From Ilumatobacteraceae bacterium (GTDB lineage Bacteria > Actinomycetota > Acidimicrobiia > Acidimicrobiales > Ilumatobacteraceae), in assembly GCA_025456105.1 (NCBI GenBank), contig JALOLG010000083.1:1-6643 (forward strand): a stretch of 6,643 nt of DNA, in the 5' to 3' direction. Made by a program: the position numbers and the translations under genes. Positions 1-5,042 of this stretch are shown one piece after another (within the stretch, counting starts at the first letter, position 1; each line of letters starts with the position of its first letter). A model generated the notes under the pieces. The model saw only the letters and a program-made list of their open reading frames with translations, made no database searches and was not told where the DNA came from.

Positions 1-436
1 CAACCCGGAGTTCTACGGCGACATCGTGAACCCGTACGACCTCGCCGTGCTCGCGGCAGCGTTCGCCGGTGCGTGCGTGGGCTTCCTGTGGTGGAACGCC
101 GCACCCGCGCGCATCTTCATGGGCGACGTGGGCGCGCTCGCGCTCGGCAGCGCCCTCGCGCTGCTGGCGCTCACCACCAACACCCACCTCCTGCTGCCGC
201 TGCTCTGCTTCGTGAACGTCATGGAGATCGGCTCGGTGGCGCTGCAGATGGCTGTGTTCCGGGCATCGGGGCGACGGCATCGGCTGTTCCGCCTGTCGCC
301 CATCCACCACCACTTCGAGCTCGTCGGATGGCCGGAGACGACGGTGATCATCCGGTTCTGGCTGATCGCAGGGATCTCAGCCGCGATGGCCGTGGCGATC
401 TTCGTCGCCGACTACACGGACCTCGCGGCGATCTGA
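1..436 (+). CDS. mraY: Phospho-N-acetylmuramoyl-pentapeptide transferase, C-terminal part (5' end outside window)
   Basis: MraY is the integral membrane enzyme that transfers phospho-MurNAc-pentapeptide from UDP to undecaprenyl phosphate, making lipid I for peptidoglycan. The frame is open from base 2, reads NPEFYGDIVNPYDLA through the window edge, and stops with TGA at 434-436, so about 144 residues are visible. Two family signatures are clear: FMGDVGALALG, containing the conserved active-site Asp, and SPIHHHFELVGWPE, containing the triple-His loop. Hydrophobic segments follow the usual MraY pattern: LAVLAAAFAGACVGFLWW, LALGSALALLAL, LLLPLLCFVNVMEIGSVALQ, and a last helix near FWLIAGISAAMAVAIFVA. 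The first motif has Val where many homologues have Thr (GDTGSLALG); the Asp is kept. No murD follows, although it is the usual next gene in the division/cell-wall cluster: the next gene is convergent and overlaps the last 60 bp. Identification is secure; the start and upstream neighbours cannot be seen. Confidence 0.96.
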   Translation, partial: NPEFYGDIVNPYDLAVLAAAFAGACVGFLWWNAAPARIFMGDVGALALGSALALLALTTNTHLLLPLLCFVNVMEIGSVALQMAVFRASGRRHRLFRLSPIHHHFELVGWPETTVIIRFWLIAGISAAMAVAIFVADYTDLAAI

Positions 437-823
437 GGTCGGCACGCGCAGGATCACCGCGACACCGACGGCGCCCGCCACGACGAGCCCCACTCGTGCG
501 AGCGGCGCGGAGAGCGCGAGCGCGCTCAGACCGACGGCGATCGAGAGCACGGTGATGGCCACGACCTTGGCGCGCTGTGGCATGCCGTTGCCGGCGCGGT
601 AGTCGCGCACGAGCGGTCCGATGCTCGGCAGGCCCAGCACCCACTGCTCCAGCCGCGGCGACGACTTCGAGAAGCAGGCGGCCGCGGCGATGAAGAACAC
701 CGTCGCAGGCAGGCCGGGGAGCACGATGCCGAGTCCGCCGAGCCCCACGCACGTGAGGCCGAGCGGGATCCAGAGCAGCCGGCGGCCGAGACCTGGCCCG
801 CCCGGTGCGCTCGATCCGTCCAG
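377..823 (-). CDS. DUF454 / YbaN-family small membrane protein, probable CTG start
   Basis: With the chosen start this is a 148-residue protein. The family hallmark is clear: IPLGLTCVGLGGLGIVLPGLP, then ATVFFIAAAACFSKSSPRL, then GPLVRDYRAGNGMPQRAK, matching the DUF454 pattern of a glycine-rich membrane helix, an LPxLPxTxF-like turn, a CFxxSSPRL block and a short basic loop. Hydrophobic segments lie near residues 17-47 and 85-120, and the tail is short and charged. The biochemical role of the family is not established. No ATG, GTG or TTG lies in frame at a sensible place. The nearest are GTG at 922, which would overlap the ferredoxin gene by 67 nt and give an Arg-rich shadow-like N-terminus, and GTG at 748, which would cut into the first helix. 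A strong GAGGAGG lies exactly 7 nt before the CTG at 823, so I prefer CTG. It follows the ferredoxin gene by 32 nt and is last in the operon. Its 3' end is antisense to mraY. Family call confident, start less so. Confidence 0.8.
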   Translation of the reverse strand: MDGSSAPGGPGLGRRLLWIPLGLTCVGLGGLGIVLPGLPATVFFIAAAACFSKSSPRLEQWVLGLPSIGPLVRDYRAGNGMPQRAKVVAITVLSIAVGLSALALSAPLARVGLVVAGAVGVAVILRVPTSDRREVRVVGDEDRHGHRG

Positions 824-830
824 TGCTCCG

Positions 831-837
831 CCTCCTC
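831..837 (-). promoter_or_regulatory. Strong Shine-Dalgarno pointing to a CTG start codon
   Basis: On the minus strand this stretch reads GAGGAGG and is followed by 7 nt (CGGAGCA) and CTG at 823-821. It lies in the 32-nt gap after the ferredoxin stop (TAG, 858-856). The same arrangement, GGAGGAGG with 7 nt, precedes the GTG start of the first permease gene at 2732, supporting its use in this genome. It decides the start chosen for the DUF454 gene. Direct sequence observation; use as a ribosome binding site is inferred. Confidence 0.55.
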
Positions 838-855
838 GTCGTGTGCGATGACACG

Positions 856-1134
856 CTACGGCTCGTGGCGCTCGCCGACGACGGCCACGACGACGACCGG
901 CTCGTGCTCCACGAAGATGCACTCGCCGGGGCAGTCGAGCGCCGCGGCGACGACGGCATCCTCGAGCTTGGGCGGCACGGGCACGGCGCCGTCGGCACCG
1001 GCAGGATCGACCGACACCCGGCCGTGCTCCTGCACGTAGGAGATGCCGTCGTCGAGGAGCACGAACACCTCGGGGCAGTGGTCGGTGCACAGCCCGTCAC
1101 CGGTGCACAGGTCCTGGTCGATCCACACCCTCAT
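856..1134 (-). CDS. Small single-cluster ferredoxin ([3Fe-4S]/[4Fe-4S], P450-associated type)
   Basis: This encodes a 92-residue soluble electron carrier. The N-terminus MRVWIDQDLCTGDGLC and the later CPGEC give cluster ligands C10, C16 and C68, the last followed by Pro as usual, in the C-x5-C...CP pattern of actinobacterial single-cluster ferredoxins. The position that decides between three and four irons (middle of CxxXxxC) is D13, as in archaeal ferredoxins where Asp can ligate the fourth iron, so the cluster could be [4Fe-4S] or interconvert. Two further cysteines, C20 (in DHCPEVF) and C72, are not standard ligands. A valine-rich stretch (EPVVVVAVV) lies close to the C-terminus. The ATG at 1134 has GGGGTGA about 6-9 nt upstream. 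The gene begins 18 nt after the permease stop and is probably in the same operon. Such proteins usually feed cytochromes P450 or other oxidoreductases, but no partner is visible here, so its acceptor is unknown. Confidence 0.9.
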   Translation of the reverse strand: MRVWIDQDLCTGDGLCTDHCPEVFVLLDDGISYVQEHGRVSVDPAGADGAVPVPPKLEDAVVAAALDCPGECIFVEHEPVVVVAVVGERHEP

Positions 1135-1152
1135 GTCGGATCACCCCAGGAG

Positions 1153-1830
1153 TCACGCTACTCCTCCGATGCGGTGCCATGGCAGCGTCGTCCTCCGCAT
1201 CGAGCGGCGGGCGGGGTCGAGGCTGAGACCCACGAAGAGCGCGCCGGCGACCACGGCCACGAGCGCCCAGTGCGTCCGCCCTGCCGACCAGTCAGAGCCG
1301 CTGCCCGGCGGCGCCCACAGCCAGCGGATCGTGCGCGGGTGAGCGAGCGTGAGCAGCACCACGACCACGGTGAGCACCGATGCGCGCGTGCCGCTGCCGC
1401 GCTCGCCACCGCGGTCGAGCACTGCACCGAGGGCCACGCCGGCCGCAGCGAGGCCGACGACCTCGATGAGCAGGCCCCGGGCCGATCCCTGACCATCACC
1501 CACCACGAGCGAGCTGACCGATGCGATCGTGAGCCACATCGCCACGACGGCCGCACACGGCAGCGCAGCACCGAGGAGGCGCCGGCACAGCCGACCGAAC
1601 GGCGTCGCCGACGACACGACGACGGCGACGTCCTCGACGCTCGACGCGACCGCGGCGCCGAACACGACCGCGGTGAGCCGGAGCCACGGCACGAGGGCGT
1701 CGGTCGATTCCTCCTCCACGGCGCGCCACACGACGACGGCGCCGAGCGTGAGCGCGACACCGCCGATCGCCGGCCACGGTCCGCGCCGCAGCACGTACCG
1801 CACCATCGGGATCCAGTCGAGCCGTCTCAT
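1153..1830 (-). CDS. Predicted ABC transporter membrane subunit (second permease)
   Basis: This 225-residue protein is strongly hydrophobic. Likely membrane helices lie near residues 19-37 (AIGGVALTLGAVVVW), 50-71, 88-108 (LPCAAVVAMWLTIASVSSLVV), 119-138, 150-164 (SVLTVVVVLLTLA) and 187-203. It carries no soluble catalytic motif. The N-terminus MRRLDWIPMVRYVLRRG has the basic amphipathic character seen at the start of many ABC-2-like permeases. The start is fixed by an ATGA overlap with the preceding permease gene (ATG 1830-1828, TGA 1829-1827); the frame stays open further upstream, but only as a shadow of that gene. Sequence identity to a named family is not obvious to me. The permease assignment rests on topology and its place directly behind an ABC ATPase and another permease. 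The transported substrate is unknown. Confidence 0.72.
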   Translation of the reverse strand: MRRLDWIPMVRYVLRRGPWPAIGGVALTLGAVVVWRAVEEESTDALVPWLRLTAVVFGAAVASSVEDVAVVVSSATPFGRLCRRLLGAALPCAAVVAMWLTIASVSSLVVGDGQGSARGLLIEVVGLAAAGVALGAVLDRGGERGSGTRASVLTVVVVLLTLAHPRTIRWLWAPPGSGSDWSAGRTHWALVAVVAGALFVGLSLDPARRSMRRTTLPWHRIGGVA

Positions 1831-2732
1831 CCGCCGACCGCCGTCACGAGGGGCTCGAACCGCTCGTACACGACGCTCTGGGCTGCAGCGAGCGACGCCA
1901 GCGCCACGCCGGACAGTCCGAACGCCAGCCACGCGGGGCGATCGCGGCGGTGGCGGAGGACGGCGACGGCGACGAAGAACACGGCGAGCGCGATGAGGTA
2001 GGCGAGGTGCCACCAGGGCGTGGTCCGGTCGAAGCCGGACACCACGAGATCGCACAGCGCGTCGGTCTCGCCGCAGCCGACCCAGGTGTCGTGGACGAAG
2101 CCGCGCGAGATCGGGTTCAGCCAGTCGACGGCCGATGTCGGGGCACCGGCCCACATGCCGGCGAACGTCAGCTGGCTCATCGCCGCGAACGCGAGCGGCA
2201 CCATCACGAGCCAGGTCGGGATCCAGCGCGCCAGCGCCACCACCAGGCACGACGCTGCGACGAGCGAGAGTGGGCCCTGCAGCATCTGCGCCACGTTGGG
2301 CCGCGGGACCCCGAGCTGCTGCCAGACGAGCGGATCCTCGGAGCGCAGCGTGTACGTGGTGCCGAGGATCGCCGACGGCCGGTGCACGATGAGCAGCACG
2401 ACGAGCCAGCACAGGCCGATCAACCCGGCGGCGAGCGCGGACGCACCGTGACCGATCGATCGACGAGCCTGGTCGACCGGGACGGTGGTGTGCAGCTCCT
2501 CCGTGCCCGCCATGCGCGCTCGCAGCACCGCGAGGACCGTGTGGAACAGCATCACGAAGCCCGGCACCACGAGCGCGTAGCCGACGAGCTGGTGGTAGAC
2601 GTCCTCGGCGTTGTCGGTGCGGGTGGCCGACTGGATCCACTGGGCGCTGAGCAGGAACGCGAGCCACACGGCCGGGTTGCGGACGAGCCGTCGCCCCTCC
2701 ACCCGGGCGAGCTCGACGGCGACGGTGCTCAC
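1827..2732 (-). CDS. ABC transporter permease (ABC-2-like)
   Basis: This 301-residue membrane protein is the likely channel subunit for the ATPase encoded just upstream. The N-terminus ELARVEGRRLVRNPAVW, a basic cytosolic helix leading into the first membrane segment, is typical of ABC-2-type permeases. So is the motif MAGTEELHTTVPVDQARRS between helices 2 and 3, the coupling-loop region in actinobacterial homologues. Predicted helices are near residues 20-36, 48-70, 98-117, 150-170, 172-196, 240-260 and 266-288. The segment near 197-236 contains C220 and C227 and is polar, so it may be an extracytoplasmic loop. The start is GTG at 2732, overlapping the ATPase stop by 4 nt (GTGA), with a strong GGAGGAGG 7 nt upstream. 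The substrate cannot be told; such systems often export lipids, peptides or antibiotics, which is only a family generality. Confidence 0.82.
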   Translation of the reverse strand: MSTVAVELARVEGRRLVRNPAVWLAFLLSAQWIQSATRTDNAEDVYHQLVGYALVVPGFVMLFHTVLAVLRARMAGTEELHTTVPVDQARRSIGHGASALAAGLIGLCWLVVLLIVHRPSAILGTTYTLRSEDPLVWQQLGVPRPNVAQMLQGPLSLVAASCLVVALARWIPTWLVMVPLAFAAMSQLTFAGMWAGAPTSAVDWLNPISRGFVHDTWVGCGETDALCDLVVSGFDRTTPWWHLAYLIALAVFFVAVAVLRHRRDRPAWLAFGLSGVALASLAAAQSVVYERFEPLVTAVGG

Positions 2733-3589
2733 GCGACCGCCTCCTCCGGGACGCCGCCGTTGAGCAGCAGATAGCCGTCCTGCACGGTGGGTGCGAGCAG
2801 CTCGGCGTCGGCCGGCGGGTCGCCCACCATGCGGTGTCGGCCCTCACCGGTCCGCCACGACACGACCGCACCCGGGTCGGGCCGGTCGTCGACCCACACC
2901 CGCCCGGCGGCGAGCCCGGCGAGCGCCGGCGGTGTGCCGTCGAAGGCGACGCTGCCACGGTCGAGGACCACCACCCGGTCGCACAGCGCCTCGACGTCCT
3001 CGGTCATGTGCGTCGACAGCACCACGCAGCGATGGTCGGCGTGTCGCGAGATCAGCTGGCGGAACCGGAGGCGCTGCTCGGGGTCGAGGCCGACGGTCGG
3101 CTCGTCGAGCACGAGCAGCGCCGGGTCGCCGAGCAGGGCCTGCGCCAGCGTCACCCGCCGCTTCATGCCGCCGGACAGCTTGCGGATCCTCTTCGAGCGG
3201 ACGTCACCGAGGTCGACCTCGTCGAGCACGCGCCGCACCTCGTCGTGACGTGCCCGCCGGTCGACGTGCTCTTTCAGGATCGCGACGTAGTCGACGAAGT
3301 CGAAGGCGGAGAAGCTGTCGTACAGCCCGAGCTCTTGAGGCACGTAGCCGAGTCGACGACGTACAGCGAGCCGGCCGGCCGCGGTGCTGGGATCGTCACC
3401 GAGGAGGCGGACCTCGCCCGAGGTCGGCGCGAGCGACGTCGCCAGGATGCGCAGCAGGGTCGTCTTGCCGGCACCGTTCGGGCCGAGCAGACCGGTGATG
3501 CCGACACCGAGGTCGAGGTCGACACCGGCGAGCGCGGGCGAGCGGCCGTACGACTTGGCCAGCGAGCGAGTGGACACGAACGGATCCAT
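2729..3589 (-). CDS. ABC transporter ATP-binding protein
   Basis: This is the cytosolic nucleotide-binding subunit that powers the two permeases encoded downstream. Counting from the ATG at 3589 (286 residues), all catalytic elements are present in order: Walker A GPNGAGKTT (36-44), Q-loop Gln85 in YVPQELG, signature LSGGMKRR (138-145), Walker B LLVLDEP (158-164), D-loop GLDP, and H-loop His194 in STHMTEDVEALCD. The domain is of the drug/antibiotic-export (ABC-2) type. After about residue 225 there is a roughly 60-residue C-terminal extension, common in this type, with no motif I recognise. A GTG at 3592 is in frame and gives one more Met, overlapping the upstream stop as GTGA. GGGAGG lies only 1 nt from that GTG but 4 nt from the ATG, so I favour the ATG, which shares one base with the upstream TGA (TGATG). 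Function class is certain; substrate unknown. Confidence 0.96.
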   Translation of the reverse strand: MDPFVSTRSLAKSYGRSPALAGVDLDLGVGITGLLGPNGAGKTTLLRILATSLAPTSGEVRLLGDDPSTAAGRLAVRRRLGYVPQELGLYDSFSAFDFVDYVAILKEHVDRRARHDEVRRVLDEVDLGDVRSKRIRKLSGGMKRRVTLAQALLGDPALLVLDEPTVGLDPEQRLRFRQLISRHADHRCVVLSTHMTEDVEALCDRVVVLDRGSVAFDGTPPALAGLAAGRVWVDDRPDPGAVVSWRTGEGRHRMVGDPPADAELLAPTVQDGYLLLNGGVPEEAVA

Positions 3590-4419
3590 CACACCTCCCG
3601 GTACTCGTACGCCTCACGGCGTAGCACGATCACCACGACCGCCCCGACCAGCACGGCCAGCGACACGAGCTGCACCGGTCCCGTGAGCGCCCCGACCAGC
3701 GCGTCCAGGCGCAGACGAACCCGAAGGGTGAGCACGCCGGCGAACCACAGACCGGCCGCAACCGCCGCGGCCACCTCGACGGTGAGCCAGCTCGACAGCG
3801 CGAGTGCCGCGGCCACCAGCGCGAGCGCTGGCAGGAGCCACGCCACCGCGAGCCAGCCGCGGTCGAGCGACCAGGGGACCGCGAGCGCGGTGAGCGCGAT
3901 CGCCGGCACCACGGCGGCCGCGGTTCGCACGAGGAGGAGCCACAGGGCCGAGATGGGGACCGCGTGACGGAGCTCACCCACCGGATCGCGGCGCAGGCCG
4001 AACAGCCACGCCGTCGCCAGCACCGGGCCGAGGGGGGCAAGGGCGAGGAACGTGACGAACGCATCGTCGTACGACGACCGGGACGCGAGCACGGCGAGGA
4101 CGACGCTCATGAGCGCAGCTGCGAGGTACGAGCGGGTCGTCAACGACGTGCCGGCGACCAGGCGCGCCGACGCCTCGCCGACGCCGACCCGGCGCAGCGC
4201 GCGCTCGATCCATCCCAGCTCCGGCACGTCGAGTGCAGCGGTCAGGTCGGTCCAGATCGTGTCGAGGAGCGCCCGATCGCGGCCGTCGACCGCCCCCGCC
4301 ACCGTGGCCCGACACGCATCGCAGCGCTCGAGGTGCGCCTCGACCGACGCCGAGTGGGCGCCGTCGAGTCGCCGATCGGCGTATCGCTCGGCGACCGCCT
4401 GGTCGATGTGCCAGCTCAT
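3589..4419 (-). CDS. Zinc-finger anti-sigma-like domain fused to a six-helix membrane protein
   Basis: This 276-residue protein probably holds the co-encoded sigma factor inactive at the membrane. Residues 1-40 contain H29-x3-C33-x2-C36 (AHLERCDAC), the zinc-binding core of zinc-finger anti-sigma factors (zf-HC2/ZAS type). A soluble helical linker follows (about 41-95). The rest is hydrophobic, with about six membrane segments near 97-113, 119-142, 154-183, 188-207, 209-231 and 249-266, ending in a basic/acidic tail (RREAYEYREV). Classical anti-sigma factors have no or one membrane helix, so this is a polytopic variant with little extracytoplasmic sequence. The ATG at 4419 overlaps the sigma stop by 4 nt (ATGA), and AGAGGGG sits 7 nt upstream. 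It is followed directly by the ABC ATPase gene. The anti-sigma role is inferred from the motif and position; a pure membrane component of the transporter with a vestigial zinc finger is the alternative. Confidence 0.82.
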   Translation of the reverse strand: MSWHIDQAVAERYADRRLDGAHSASVEAHLERCDACRATVAGAVDGRDRALLDTIWTDLTAALDVPELGWIERALRRVGVGEASARLVAGTSLTTRSYLAAALMSVVLAVLASRSSYDDAFVTFLALAPLGPVLATAWLFGLRRDPVGELRHAVPISALWLLLVRTAAAVVPAIALTALAVPWSLDRGWLAVAWLLPALALVAAALALSSWLTVEVAAAVAAGLWFAGVLTLRVRLRLDALVGALTGPVQLVSLAVLVGAVVVIVLRREAYEYREV

Positions 4420-4916
4420 GCCAGTGCCCCTCTCAGCTCCGCCCGTGCACGCATCATCCGTGTCTTCACCGTCCCCGGCGGGATGCCCAGCAGCTGGCCC
4501 GCCTCCCGCGTCGTCAGCCCGTCGAGGACCGTCGCCTGCACCACGGCGCGCAGCTCTGGTGACAGCGAGCGGAGCGCCCCGGCGAGATCGCCGTGCTCGG
4601 CCCCTGCCAGCACGAGCTCCTCGGCGCTCATGACCAGCTCGACATCCCGCTCGTCGGCATCCACCGGATCGGGCCGCCGCTTGCGCAGCAGGCCGATGAG
4701 CCGACGGATGCAGATCCCCCAGAGCCAGCCCGCCACCTCACCCGTGCCCCGGTACGAGCCGGCCCCACGCCACACGCCGACGAACGTGTCCTGCAGGGCC
4801 TCGGCGACGAGGCCGTCGTCCGCACATCGGTGCCGGAGCCGGGCGAGCAGCCACCCGGCGTGGCGGCGGTAGAGCTCGGCCAGCGCATCACGGTGCTCGT
4901 CGGCGACGAGCGACAC
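4416..4916 (-). CDS. ECF-type RNA polymerase sigma factor
   Basis: This 166-residue protein contains only the two domains that define the extracytoplasmic-function group. Sigma-2 covers about residues 9-80: ALAELYRRHAGWLLARL, then VAEALQDTFVGVWRG, then the promoter-melting part GWLWGICIRRLIGLLRKRR. Sigma-4 covers about 108-165, with LSPELRAVVQATVLDGLTTRE leading into the helix-turn-helix GQLLGIPPGTVKTRMMRARAEL. It would direct RNA polymerase to a small regulon, often including its own operon. No in-frame ATG exists between the upstream stop (4991-4989) and the domain, so GTG at 4916 is the most plausible start, although its ribosome site is weak. It is first in the operon and overlaps the anti-sigma gene by 4 nt. 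A self-activated promoter in the divergent spacer is likely but not demonstrated. I cannot assign a numbered ECF group. Confidence 0.94.
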   Translation of the reverse strand: MSLVADEHRDALAELYRRHAGWLLARLRHRCADDGLVAEALQDTFVGVWRGAGSYRGTGEVAGWLWGICIRRLIGLLRKRRPDPVDADERDVELVMSAEELVLAGAEHGDLAGALRSLSPELRAVVQATVLDGLTTREAGQLLGIPPGTVKTRMMRARAELRGALA

Positions 4917-4923
4917 CAGCTCG

Positions 4924-4939
4924 GCATCGCTGCATCGCT
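4924..4939. repeat. Perfect tandem 8-bp repeat, GCATCGCT twice
   Basis: GCATCGCT occurs twice back to back in the spacer, 8 nt before the sigma-factor start codon. It merges into the palindrome that follows. It could be an operator half-site pair or a small duplication. The repeat is seen directly; any role is unknown. Confidence 0.5.
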
Positions 4940-4948
4940 CGAATCGAG
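4938..4948. repeat. 11-bp palindrome CTCGA-A-TCGAG
   Basis: Perfect 5-bp arms flank a single central base. It lies in the spacer between the divergent sigma-factor and lipoprotein genes, next to the tandem 8-mer on one side and a C9 run on the other. The size and symmetry suit a dimeric regulator site, but in GC-rich DNA TCGA-rich palindromes also arise by chance. Confidence 0.4.
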
Positions 4949-4949
4949 T

Positions 4950-4958
4950 CCCCCCCCC
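4950..4958. repeat. Homopolymer of nine C (nine G on the sigma-factor strand)
   Basis: Nine consecutive C residues sit in the divergent spacer, 34 nt before the sigma-factor start and 84 nt before the lipoprotein start. Tracts of this length slip in replication and are also prone to sequencing error. It is outside both coding regions as annotated. Confidence 0.7.
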
Positions 4959-4960
4959 GA

Positions 4961-4992
4961 CACGGTCGCGGCGCTCGTGCCTGGTGGTTCAC
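4961..4992 (-). promoter_or_regulatory. Possible ECF-type promoter of the sigma-factor operon
   Basis: On the minus strand GTGAACC (4992-4986) resembles the AAC-containing -35 element of ECF promoters, and CGACCGTG (4968-4961), about 17 nt further on, could supply a CG-rich -10 element. This would place the start of transcription near the G9 run, about 40 nt before the GTG start of the sigma gene, and would suit autoregulation. The match is loose and was found by eye in GC-rich sequence. Confidence 0.22.
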
Positions 4993-5042
4993 GGTGCCGT
5001 CCGGTCGAACCGCTCGCGGCGGTCGGCGCGACCATCGCGGTG

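Noticed and set aside
824..1090. N-terminal extension of the DUF454 frame to an ATG at 1090
   Set aside because: The added part is an Arg-rich out-of-frame reading of the ferredoxin gene and does not resemble the family.
805..2001. Long plus-strand open frame of 398 codons across the ferredoxin and second permease genes
   Set aside because: Composition is Arg/His/Asp-rich with no recognisable motif; it is an antisense shadow of two well-supported minus-strand genes in GC-rich DNA.
1950..2774. Plus-strand open frame of 274 codons opposite the first permease gene
   Set aside because: Charged Glu/Arg/His-rich translation with no motif; antisense shadow of a convincing membrane protein.
1831..2958. 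Upstream in-frame extension of the second permease to a 601-residue protein
   Set aside because: The extension is a proline/arginine-rich shadow of the first permease and ATPase genes; the ATGA overlap fixes the start at 1830.
2834..3967. Plus-strand open frame of 377 codons opposite the ABC ATPase and anti-sigma genes
   Set aside because: Antisense to an ATPase with all catalytic motifs; low-complexity Arg/Ser/Thr-rich translation.
4593..5042. Upstream in-frame extension of the nucleoside hydrolase-like gene
   Set aside because: It runs antisense to the sigma factor and would bury the lipoprotein signal peptide, which begins at ATG 5043.
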